33,755 bases of DNA from positions 1 to 33,755 of the forward strand of contig JAEWCE010000204.1 of the NCBI GenBank assembly GCA_023390785.1, read 5' to 3'. This document shows positions 16,204-25,560 of the stretch, piece by piece (the stretch's first letter is position 1; each line of letters starts with the position of its first letter). This DNA is from Pseudomonadota bacterium (GTDB lineage: Bacteria > Pseudomonadota > Alphaproteobacteria > Rhizobiales > Devosiaceae). The translations under genes and the position numbers were made by a program. The notes beneath the pieces were generated by a model. That model saw only the letters and a list, made by a program, of their open reading frames with translations, did not search any database and had not been told where the DNA came from.

Positions 16204-16268
16204 TGACGGCTCCACTCGTATCGGCTGCCGCCAGGTGGACCTGTCCGCGGCGCTATCGTCACGTTTTC

Positions 16269-16289
16269 ATGCAACCGGTTGCATGTCAA
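16269..16289 (-). promoter_or_regulatory. Promoter and perfect LacI-type operator between nagB and lacI-type genes
   Basis: The 16-base sequence ATGCAACCGGTTGCAT (16269-16284) is a perfect palindrome with a central CCGG, the form of a LacI/GalR operator. On the minus strand TTGACA (16284-16289) directly precedes it, so the operator fills the spacer of the nagB promoter. It also lies upstream of the divergent LacI-type gene and could mediate autoregulation. A second copy is at 12197-12212. Confidence 0.8.
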
Positions 16290-16371
16290 GCAGGCGAAAA
16301 GCTGTTGCCCGGACGAGAATGACGGTCTAGGGCTGCACCGGGCTAGACGCACGAGGCCGGCGGCGAACCCA

Positions 16372-17397
16372 TTGGCGCGGGAGGGTGCGATCATCGCCAA
16401 GCCGGAAAAGGGATCGGTCACGATCGACCAGGTAGCGGCCGCCGTGGGCGTCAACCGCTCGAGCGTGTCACGTGCCTTCAGTCGGCCGGAGATGCTCAAT
16501 CCCGAGACCGTGGCGCGCATCCGCGCCGCCGCCGACAAGCTTGGCTATACCCCGAACCGCAGCGCCCGCGCGCTCAGTACCGGGCGGCACGGCAATCTGG
16601 CGCTGGTGGTGCCGGACGTCGCCAATCCGTTTTTCCCGCCGATGATCCGGTCGGTGCAGAATGAGGCCGACCAGCAGGATTACTGCGTGTTCCTCGGCAA
16701 CAGCGACGAGGACCCGCGACAGGAGGAGAAACTGCTCGGCCGGTTTTCCGGGCAGGTCGAGGGCATCGTGCTCGCCTCCCCACGCCTGTCGGACGAGCGA
16801 ATCCGAGCCTTCGCCGAGATCAAGCCGCTGGTGCTGATCAACCGGGACGTGGTTGGCATTCCCAGGGTGCTGATCGATTCCGGCTCGGGCGTGGCCGAAG
16901 CCGTGGCGTACCTGGCGCAGCAGGGACATCGCCGCATCGCGTACGTCAGCGGCCCCTCGAGCTCGTGGTCGAACAAGCAGCGCCGCGCCGCGGTGAAGAA
17001 AACCGCGGCCGAGCTCGACCTCGACGTCATCACCATGGCGGCGCAGGTGCCAAGCTATGAGGCGGGGCAGCGCGCCGTCTCGTTCGTGCTCGAGGGCGGC
17101 GCGACCGCCGCGGTGGCATTCGACGACCTGACGGCGCAGGGCATGCTGGCGGGGTTCCGCGAGCGGAACGTGCGGGTGCCACGCGAGGTGGCCGTGGTCG
17201 GCTGCGACGATGTGGTGGGGGCGACGACCACGCCGCCGCTCACCACGGTCTCGAACCGCGCCGGCGAGGCCGGCCAGATCGCCACCCGGCTGCTGCTCGA
17301 CATCATGTCCACCCGCGCGGTGCACGATGTGCGCTACGTGCTCGAAACGCATCTGGTGGTGCGCGAAACCACGGCGCCGGCGGCGGCACGGCGCTAG
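16372..17397 (+). CDS. LacI family transcriptional regulator of the amino-sugar locus
   Basis: The N-terminal helix-turn-helix reads VTIDQVAAAVGVNRSSVSRAF, followed by the hinge NRSARALSTGRHGNLALVVP, then a periplasmic-binding-protein-like sugar sensor domain (ANPFFPPMIRSVQ, FDDLTAQGMLAGFRERNVRVP, VVGCDDVVG). It probably represses both operator-bearing promoters and is released by an amino sugar or its phosphate. The start is uncertain: no in-frame ATG or GTG precedes the HTH. TTG at 16372 (341 residues) is the closest usable codon; TTG at 16279 lies inside the operator and would add 31 unlikely residues. GGAGGG at 16379-16384 lies just downstream of the TTG, which leaves an ATC near 16390 as an unorthodox alternative. 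Confidence 0.85.
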   Translation: MAREGAIIAKPEKGSVTIDQVAAAVGVNRSSVSRAFSRPEMLNPETVARIRAAADKLGYTPNRSARALSTGRHGNLALVVPDVANPFFPPMIRSVQNEADQQDYCVFLGNSDEDPRQEEKLLGRFSGQVEGIVLASPRLSDERIRAFAEIKPLVLINRDVVGIPRVLIDSGSGVAEAVAYLAQQGHRRIAYVSGPSSSWSNKQRRAAVKKTAAELDLDVITMAAQVPSYEAGQRAVSFVLEGGATAAVAFDDLTAQGMLAGFRERNVRVPREVAVVGCDDVVGATTTPPLTTVSNRAGEAGQIATRLLLDIMSTRAVHDVRYVLETHLVVRETTAPAAARR

Positions 17398-17427
17398 CGC
17401 CGAGTGCTGGTGTCCCAGACCGCCCCG

Positions 17428-17448
17428 ATCGCGGATCGACGCCGCGAT
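17428..17448 (+). terminator. Hairpin after the LacI-type gene (weak terminator candidate)
   Basis: A perfect seven-base-pair stem, ATCGCGG at 17428-17434 with CCGCGAT at 17442-17448, and a seven-base loop, about 30 bases after the regulator stop. No T-run follows, so efficiency is uncertain. Confidence 0.35.
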
Positions 17449-17450
17449 GG

Positions 17451-17478
17451 TTCACTGCGGCGACGCGTTGGCTATAGT
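17451..17478 (+). promoter_or_regulatory. Putative sigma-70-type promoter for the YdeI-like gene
   Basis: TTCACT at 17451-17456 and TATAGT at 17473-17478 are separated by 16 bases. Transcription would begin about 18-20 bases before the ATG at 17504. This is a pattern match only. Confidence 0.4.
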
Positions 17479-17503
17479 GATCCCGGCGGAGCGGAGATGC
17501 AGC

Positions 17504-18061
17504 ATGGAGATGGGATATCACGCGCAGTGGCAGGCGGAAATTGCCGCGCTGCAGCAGATCGTGTCCGGGTTCGGTCTTACCGAAGAGTGCAAATGGGGCA
17601 AGCCCTGCTACACGCTGGACGGCAGGAACGTCGTCATCATCCAGGGCTTCAAAGGGTATTGCGCCCTGAACTTCTTCAAGGGCGCCGCGTTGAAGGACCC
17701 CAAGAAGCTCCTGGTGCAACTCGGACAGGTGCAGGCGGCGCGGGTGATGAAGTTCACCAGCACCAAGGAGATCCAGGCGAAGGCGGCTACCATCAAAGCC
17801 TATCTGCGTGAGGCAATCGCGACCGAGAAGGCCGGCGTGCGGGTCGAAACGAGGCCCGTGAAGCTGGCGGTTCCCGACGAACTGGCGGCGAAGTTCCGGG
17901 ACGATCCGCAGTTCAGGCGCGCCTTCGATGCGCTGACGCCGGGCCGGCAGCGCGGATATCTGTTCCACTTCGCCGGCGCCAAGCAATCGGCCACGCGCAC
18001 CGCCCGGATCGAGAAGGCGATGCCCGCGATCTTCGCCGGCCGGGGATTGCTGGACCGCTGA
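17504..18061 (+). CDS. YdeI/OmpD-associated family protein with DUF1801-like domain
   Basis: A 185-residue soluble protein. Residues about 15-110 match the DUF1801/YdhG-like fold (EECKWGKPCYTLDGRNVVII, then FKGYCALNFFKGAALKDP). Residues about 125-185 match the YdeI-type tail, with PDELAAKFRDDP, FDALTPGRQRGYLFHFAGAK and the arginine-rich RTARIEK. The start at 17504 is preceded by GGAG seven bases upstream; a second ATG at 17510 lacks this. The biochemical function is unknown; relatives have been linked to envelope stress or bacteriocin tolerance. It stands alone between the LacI-type regulator and the ABC exporter. Confidence 0.85.
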   Translation: MEMGYHAQWQAEIAALQQIVSGFGLTEECKWGKPCYTLDGRNVVIIQGFKGYCALNFFKGAALKDPKKLLVQLGQVQAARVMKFTSTKEIQAKAATIKAYLREAIATEKAGVRVETRPVKLAVPDELAAKFRDDPQFRRAFDALTPGRQRGYLFHFAGAKQSATRTARIEKAMPAIFAGRGLLDR

Positions 18062-18259
18062 TCGGCGGCGCCGCGCGATTGCGGCGAACCGGCAACACGA
18101 TGCCGTCCAACAGCTGGTGCTGACGCGATGCGGGTTGCTTTTGCCGGCAGGCGGACGCATATGGGCCGCCCATCGCAATCGCTCACCGCGAGGAGCCGCA
18201 AATGAAGACGATCTTGTCCATTTCGAACGCAATTCCGCAGCAACTGGACAGAGATCTTC

Positions 18260-20107
<1,848 letters not shown>

Positions 20108-20113
20108 ACCAGC

Positions 20114-20140
20114 CCGCCGCCGCACTGGCTCCGGCGGCGG
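20114..20140 (+). terminator. Hairpin terminator candidate after the ABC exporter
   Basis: CCGCCGCCG at 20114-20122 pairs perfectly with CGGCGGCGG at 20132-20140 around a nine-base loop, seven bases after the stop codon. The following CATTCCATTT is only moderately T-rich. Confidence 0.5.
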
Positions 20141-20161
20141 CATTCCATTTCGCAGCAAATG

Positions 20162-20186
20162 CCGGCCATCACGTCGTGACGGCCGG
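20162..20186 (-). terminator. Inverted repeat at the 3' end of the ABC ATPase remnant
   Basis: CCGGCC (20162-20167) pairs with GGCCGG (20181-20186), with an inner TCACG/CGTGA pair and one mismatch. It lies just beyond the stop codon of the minus-strand remnant, where a terminator of the original transporter operon would be. There is no clear T-run. Confidence 0.4.
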
Positions 20187-20188
20187 AC

Positions 20189-20509
20189 TCACCTGGCGTC
20201 AGCGCCCGCCGTCGGAAGAACAAGACCGGAGCGAGACGTCCGCTCCCCAGATCGCGCACCGGGGACCGAGGCGATCAACTCGCGGGTGTAAGGATCCTGC
20301 GGATTGCGCATGATCTCGGGCGGCCTGCCCGCCTCGACGATGCGGCCCGACTTCATAACGATCATGCGGTCGCTCATGTGATGAACGACCGACAAATCGT
20401 GGCTGATGAACACATAGGACAGGCCGAGCTGACGCTGTTGCTCGAGCAGGAGGTTGAGGATCGAGCTCTGCACCGAAACATCGAGAGCGCTGACACATTC
20501 GTCGGCGAC
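20189..20509 (-). pseudogene. Truncated oligopeptide ABC transporter ATP-binding protein (DppF/OppF-like)
   Basis: About 106 C-terminal residues of a DppF/OppF-type ATPase survive: Walker B and D-loop VADECVSALDVSVQ, the H-loop FISHDLSVVHHMSDR, MKSGRIVEAG and the peptide-transporter ending NPQDPYTRELIASVPG. The Walker A and LSGGQ parts are missing, and the frame upstream of 20509 turns into unrelated sequence (antisense to the cyclase gene). The gene was therefore cut at about 20510. Between the cut and the cyclase start at 20634 there is no recognisable gene. The remnant marks a rearrangement boundary next to the signalling cassette. Confidence 0.85.
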
Positions 20510-20633
20510 CGCCGCGTAACACGCGCTGCTGGGCTGGGCAGGCTTGCTTGATCGGCCCGGGAACCCGGCGTAGGCTGGCTTTTGGCCTTTAGATCGTTGT
20601 TGCTCCGGTGGATTCAGCGATGTCGAGCCGACG

Positions 20634-23600
20634 ATGGTGACGTGTGCAAACTGCCGAGCCGTCAACCCTGACGATGCCCGCTTCTGCAGCAATTGCGGCT
20701 CGTCGCTCGCACCGCCTCGATCGATCGAGGGTGAACGAAAGTTTGCGACGGTGCTGTTCGCCGATGTCGCCCGTTCGACCTCGATAGCCGAAAAGCTCGA
20801 TCCCGAAGACTGGGCCGTGATCATGAACGGCGCCTTCGCCTTCATGAACACGGCGGTATCGCGCTATGGCGGAACCGTGTCCCGGCTCATGGGAGACGCC
20901 GTGCTGGCGCTGTTCGGCGCCCCCGTCGCGCACGAGGACGACGCTGAACGCGCCGTCCGGGCAGCGCTCGATATCCAGGAGGCCAACAAGGCCTATGCAG
21001 CCATGCTGCGTGACAAGCACGGCATCGATTTCGACCTGCGCGTGGGCATCAATACCGGCACAGCAGTGCTCGCCTTCGTCGGGGATGCCATCAAGACCGA
21101 ATACACGGCGATGGGCGACACCGCCAACATCGCCGCCCGACTGCAAAGTGCCGCCCTGCCCGGAACCGTACTGATCAGCGCCGAGACCTACCGGCTCGTC
21201 CAGACGCTGTTCGATTTCACCGCACGCGGCGCGATCGAGGCCAAGGGAAAATCCGAGCCCATCGAGACGTTCCAGGTGGTGGGCACGAAAGCGGTCCCGG
21301 GCAGCGCCCGGGGCCTGGCGGGCCTCTCGTCAGAGGTGGTGGGCCGGGATCGCGAGGTTGCGCTGCTGAAGGACAGGTACGCGGGGCTGGCAAGCGGCCG
21401 CGGAGCTGTTGTTGCCCTCATCGGCGAGGCCGGGCTTGGCAAGTCGCGGCTCGTTGCCGATCTTCGGCACGCACATGAGGCCGCGGGTGCCACTCCGATC
21501 CAGTGGTTCGAAGCACGTGCGATCTCGTATGGGCAGTCAATTCCCTACTATCCCTGGCGCCAACTCGGCAGGCAGATCGTTGGCGGCCTCGACACCGATT
21601 CGAGCGCGACGCTGCGCGATAAGCTGCATGCGTTGCTGAAACGCCTCGACGTCGCCGACAGTAATTTGCCGTTTCTCGAAACGATGCTGGCGGTCGACAC
21701 CGAAGCGAGCCGAATGGCACTTGCGACAGTCGGGGGCGACGCGCTCATTGCCGGCGTCGCCGCCGGCGTCGTCAACGTCGTCAAGGCGGCGATCCATTCG
21801 GGGGGCGAGATCCGGCCACAGGTCATGATCATGGACGATCTCCATTGGTCCGACTCGGCCACACTGGAATTGATCGCGCAGGTGGCAACACTCGCCGCGT
21901 TCGAGCCGCTGCTGCTGGTCTGCGTGCTTCGCCCCGATCGCAAGGCGCCGAGCTGGCCCCTGGTCGACCGGCTGCAGGCAAGCCTCGGCTCGACCTTCGA
22001 CAGGATCGATCTCGAGCCGCTCGATGCCGCCCAGGCGAGCGAGCTGCTCGGCAACCTCTTGCGCATCGAAGATCTTCCCGACGCAATCCGCAGCCAGATC
22101 CTGGCGCGCTCGGAAGGCAATCCGTTCTACCTCGAAGAGGTACTGCGATCGCTGATCGACCAGGGCCAGGTCGTGCGCGAGGGCGAGCATTGGCGAGCCA
22201 CGCGGACCATCATCGACGCAAAGATCCCGGATACTCTCGCCGGTGTCCTCAGCTCCCGCATCGACCGGTTGCCCGACATGACCAAGCGCGTGGCGCAGAC
22301 GGCGGCGGTGATCGGTCGCGTGTTCCAGCACCGGGTGCTCGAAACAGTGTGCCGCGCGGCTCCGGCCACCGAGCGGATCGACCATGTCGAGCCGCATATA
22401 GCCGCTCTGGCGTACGAGCAGCTGGTGCGCGAGCGGATGCGCGATCCGGAACGCGAATACAGCTTCAAGCACGCCCTGACCTGCGATGCGGCCTATGAGC
22501 TTCTGCTTCGTTCGCGCCGACGTGAATTGCACGCCCGCGCCGGCGCCGCGCTCGAGCAACTCTATCCCGAGCGCCGCGATGAGCTCGCGGCCATGCTGGC
22601 CCATCATTTCTCCGAGGCAGACGACCCGCGCGCGCTCGGCTATTCCATCAAGGCCGCAACCAATGCCAGACGCCTTTATGCCTTGCGCGAAGAGCTGATG
22701 CATCGCGACCGCATCCTCAAGGCACTCGAGCTCGATCCGCAAACCAGGTCGGCCGAAAAGATCGATGCGATCATCGAGTGGGCGACTGTCCGGCACCGTC
22801 TCAACGAGTATGACGGGGTGCTCGAGCGGCTTGAGTCGGCCATCGCCATGGCCCGCGCCAGCGGCGACAAACGCCGGCTCGGCAACGCCTTGTCGTGGAC
22901 GGCAAACATCCACTTCGTCACAGGGTTTCCGTCCCGCAGCGGGCCATATCTCGCCGAGAGCCAGCAGATCGGCGAGGAGCTGGGCGATGAGCAGATGGTG
23001 CTGCTGCCGATGTTCTTCGGCACATGGACATTGCTGGACCGAAACCCCGCCGCCTCGGTCGAGCGGCTACGAGAGGTTGCCGAGATGGCGCGGGCGCATC
23101 AGGTCAACGATGTCGAGGGACACGCGCTGGCCTATCGGGCGGTCGCGCTGGCGCGGATCGGCGAGTTCGAACGCGCGCACCAGCAGATCGACGAGGCGCT
23201 CGAGATGCTTCCCAAGACACTGGCGCCGGTCAAGAAGGCCGATATCCATATCGCCGTTGGAATGGCGCTACATGACATGGGCGAATACGAGGAAGGCCTG
23301 AAGCACACGCGGCTCGGCGCGCAACTGGCCGAGCAGGCCAATGGCCTCGAATGCGCCTGCGCCGGTTATTTCGGCGTGGGCTGGACGCAGCTCGAACGGC
23401 GCGAATTGAGCGACGCGCACTCGCAGTTCGAAAAGTCGCTGAAATACGCCGGCATCAGTGGCTTCGAGGGATTCCTCAATGTCATTCGGGGCGGCGTGGC
23501 GCTCACCGAGATCGATCGCGGCCCCGAAGCAGCCGTGGAGCAATTGCGGACTGCCGTCAGCAACGCGCAGAACATCAACGACGAGTATGCCGCCGCCATT

Positions 23601-23885
23601 CTGTCGGAGAAACTGGCTGCGGCCCTGCTCCGGCTCGGGCAGCGCGAGGAAGCCGGCCGGTTCCTGGGCGAGGCGCTGCACTATTATCGCGGCGCGGGGA
23701 TGCGGCCTTATCTGGCGTCGGCTCTCGACCTGGCGTGCAGCCTGCACGAAGCGAACGGCAGCCGCGATGAAGCGGAAGAGGCACGGGCCGAGGCAAGTGC
23801 GATCATGCGATCGCTCGCCGGCCACACCGGCAATCAAACGGGGGCGCAGGCAGGAGATGGAAAAGCCGATCATCCTGGCGGTTGA
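20634..23885 (+). CDS. Zinc-ribbon / class III nucleotide cyclase / AAA ATPase / TPR protein
   Basis: A 1083-residue multidomain protein. Residues 4-21 form a zinc ribbon (C4xxC7...C18xxC21). Residues about 35-215 are a class III cyclase domain with metal-binding Asp44 (FADVARST) and Asp88 (MGDAVLALFGAP), and the Asn165/Arg169 pair in GDTANIAARL. Arg84 stands where adenylyl cyclases usually have the adenine-selecting Lys, so the product may be cAMP but is not certain. Residues about 235-500 are an AAA/STAND-type ATPase (Walker A GEAGLGKS at 264-271, Walker B MIMDDLHW near 400). The rest is helical with TPR-like repeats to about 1060. No membrane span is evident. It overlaps the next gene by 29 nt. 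The AAA/TPR part probably gates cyclase activity. Confidence 0.9.
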   Translation: MVTCANCRAVNPDDARFCSNCGSSLAPPRSIEGERKFATVLFADVARSTSIAEKLDPEDWAVIMNGAFAFMNTAVSRYGGTVSRLMGDAVLALFGAPVAHEDDAERAVRAALDIQEANKAYAAMLRDKHGIDFDLRVGINTGTAVLAFVGDAIKTEYTAMGDTANIAARLQSAALPGTVLISAETYRLVQTLFDFTARGAIEAKGKSEPIETFQVVGTKAVPGSARGLAGLSSEVVGRDREVALLKDRYAGLASGRGAVVALIGEAGLGKSRLVADLRHAHEAAGATPIQWFEARAISYGQSIPYYPWRQLGRQIVGGLDTDSSATLRDKLHALLKRLDVADSNLPFLETMLAVDTEASRMALATVGGDALIAGVAAGVVNVVKAAIHSGGEIRPQVMIMDDLHWSDSATLELIAQVATLAAFEPLLLVCVLRPDRKAPSWPLVDRLQASLGSTFDRIDLEPLDAAQASELLGNLLRIEDLPDAIRSQILARSEGNPFYLEEVLRSLIDQGQVVREGEHWRATRTIIDAKIPDTLAGVLSSRIDRLPDMTKRVAQTAAVIGRVFQHRVLETVCRAAPATERIDHVEPHIAALAYEQLVRERMRDPEREYSFKHALTCDAAYELLLRSRRRELHARAGAALEQLYPERRDELAAMLAHHFSEADDPRALGYSIKAATNARRLYALREELMHRDRILKALELDPQTRSAEKIDAIIEWATVRHRLNEYDGVLERLESAIAMARASGDKRRLGNALSWTANIHFVTGFPSRSGPYLAESQQIGEELGDEQMVLLPMFFGTWTLLDRNPAASVERLREVAEMARAHQVNDVEGHALAYRAVALARIGEFERAHQQIDEALEMLPKTLAPVKKADIHIAVGMALHDMGEYEEGLKHTRLGAQLAEQANGLECACAGYFGVGWTQLERRELSDAHSQFEKSLKYAGISGFEGFLNVIRGGVALTEIDRGPEAAVEQLRTAVSNAQNINDEYAAAILSEKLAAALLRLGQREEAGRFLGEALHYYRGAGMRPYLASALDLACSLHEANGSRDEAEEARAEASAIMRSLAGHTGNQTGAQAGDGKADHPGG

Positions 23886-25557
23886 CGACGATCCGGGAGT
23901 GCTGGCGGCAGTCGTGCGCGACCTGCGCAGGCGCTACGCGGCCAGCTACGATGTCTCGCGAGCCGAGTCCGGCGCGGCGGCACTCGATCGCCTGCGGGAG
24001 TTCAAGCTGGCCGGTCGCGTCGTCTGCCTGATGCTGGTGGATCAGCGCATGCCGGGGATGACAGGGGTCGAATTCCTGATGGAAGCGATGTCGCTGTTTC
24101 CGGAAAGCAAACGTGCCCTGTTGACGGCCTACGCGGACACCGAGGTCGCGATCAAGGCGATCAACGACGTTCGACTTGACCACTATCTGATGAAGCCCTG
24201 GGATCCGCCCGAAGAACTGCTCTACCCGGTTGTCGACGATTTGCTCGACGACTGGCGGTCGAACTTCCTGCCGCCCTTCGAGGGCGTTCGCATCGTCGGT
24301 CATCGCTGGTCGGCAGACGGGCACCATGTGCGCGACTTCCTGGCGCGAAACCTCATTCCATATCGCTGGCTCGATATCGAGGCTGATGCGGAGGCCGTGG
24401 AGCTGCGGACGCTGAGCGGCGACCCCAACGGAGCTCTGCCATTGGTCGTGCTCCCGGACGGGTCGACGCTTGCGGCGCCGAGCATCGCCGAGCTTGCCGA
24501 CCGTCTCGGTCTTCATACGCAGCCACAACTGCCCACTTACGACCTGATCGTGGTCGGCACGGGGCCGGCGGGATTGGCTGCGGCGGTCTATGGCGCCTCC
24601 GAGGGCCTGCGCACAGTGCTCATCGAGCGTGAAGCACCCGGAGGACAGGCTGGCACCAGTGCGCGGATCGAGAACTATCTGGGATTTCCGGTGGGCCTCA
24701 GCGGCAGCGATCTGGCGCGTCGTGGCGTTGCGCAGGCCAAACGCTTTGGCGCAGAAATCCTCGCCCCGATGGAGGCGGTAAAGCTCGAGAGCGCGGACGG
24801 CTATCACCGCGTGACGCTGAGCAATGGCTCCGTCATCGCCAGCCAAGCCCTGATCGTTGCGACGGGCGTGTCCTACCGCATGCTCGATGTACCCGGGGCG
24901 CAACGGTTGGCCGGAGCCGGGCTGTTCTATGGGGCGGCGATTACCGAAGCGCTCTCGGTCAAGGACCAGGATGTCCTGGTGGTCGGCGGCGGCAATTCCG
25001 CCGGGCAGGCCGCGCTTTATCTGGGCCAATATGCGAAGTCAGTGACCATACTGGTTCGCGGCAACACTCTGGTGGGCAGCATGTCGCGCTATCTGAGCGA
25101 ACGCATCAATCAATCGGCGAACGTCCGGTTTCGGATGAACGCTGCGATCCAGGAGCTGCATGGCAAGGACACGCTCGAGGAGGTCTCGATCGTCGATACG
25201 ACGACCGGCACGGTGGACCGCGTTTCCGCTAAAGCGGTGTTCTGCTTCATCGGCGCGGCGCCCCACACCGAATGGCTGCAGGACGTGTTGCAACTCGATC
25301 CTGACGGCTACATCCTGTCGGGGCCGGCCCTGGCTGTGGAGGGTGGCAAGCGGCCCCATGGCTGGCTCGTGCCCCGCGAGCCGGCGTGGCTCGAGACCAG
25401 CATCGCCGGTATCTTTGTGGTCGGCGACGTCCGGTCTCGCTCGGTCAAGCGAATGGCCTCGGCGATCGGCGAAGGAGCCATGTCGATCACCTTCGTCCAC
25501 CAGCACCTGCGCAGCCCAGAAATCTCCGGCCGTCCCCCACCGCCGGCCGGGCATTGA
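23857..25557 (+). CDS. Response-regulator receiver fused to thioredoxin-reductase-like flavoprotein lacking CxxC
   Basis: A 566-residue fusion. Residues 1-130 are a receiver domain: acidic D10-D12, phospho-acceptor Asp62 (VDQRMPGMTG), Thr90 and Lys113 (LMKPWD). Residues about 143-220 look like a glutaredoxin/thioredoxin-like spacer (VGHRWSADGHHVRDFLARN, LPLVVLPDGSTL) without cysteines. Residues 228-550 are a thioredoxin-reductase fold with FAD motif GTGPAG (234-239), GGQAGTSARIENYLGFP, NADPH motif GGGNSAG (377-383) and the C-terminal FAD motif GIFVVGDVRSRSVKRMASA. The redox CATC of thioredoxin reductase is replaced by LFYGAAITEA; the only cysteines are C57 and C463. The start at 23857 overlaps the cyclase end. 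It is probably a phosphorylation-controlled NADPH flavoenzyme whose electron acceptor is unknown. Confidence 0.9.
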   Translation: MEKPIILAVDDDPGVLAAVVRDLRRRYAASYDVSRAESGAAALDRLREFKLAGRVVCLMLVDQRMPGMTGVEFLMEAMSLFPESKRALLTAYADTEVAIKAINDVRLDHYLMKPWDPPEELLYPVVDDLLDDWRSNFLPPFEGVRIVGHRWSADGHHVRDFLARNLIPYRWLDIEADAEAVELRTLSGDPNGALPLVVLPDGSTLAAPSIAELADRLGLHTQPQLPTYDLIVVGTGPAGLAAAVYGASEGLRTVLIEREAPGGQAGTSARIENYLGFPVGLSGSDLARRGVAQAKRFGAEILAPMEAVKLESADGYHRVTLSNGSVIASQALIVATGVSYRMLDVPGAQRLAGAGLFYGAAITEALSVKDQDVLVVGGGNSAGQAALYLGQYAKSVTILVRGNTLVGSMSRYLSERINQSANVRFRMNAAIQELHGKDTLEEVSIVDTTTGTVDRVSAKAVFCFIGAAPHTEWLQDVLQLDPDGYILSGPALAVEGGKRPHGWLVPREPAWLETSIAGIFVVGDVRSRSVKRMASAIGEGAMSITFVHQHLRSPEISGRPPPPAGH

Positions 25558-25560
25558 GGC

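Noticed and set aside
23803..25029. Minus-strand open frame opposite the receiver-flavoprotein
   Set aside because: Composition of a GC shadow frame; the sense strand has complete receiver, FAD and NADPH motifs.
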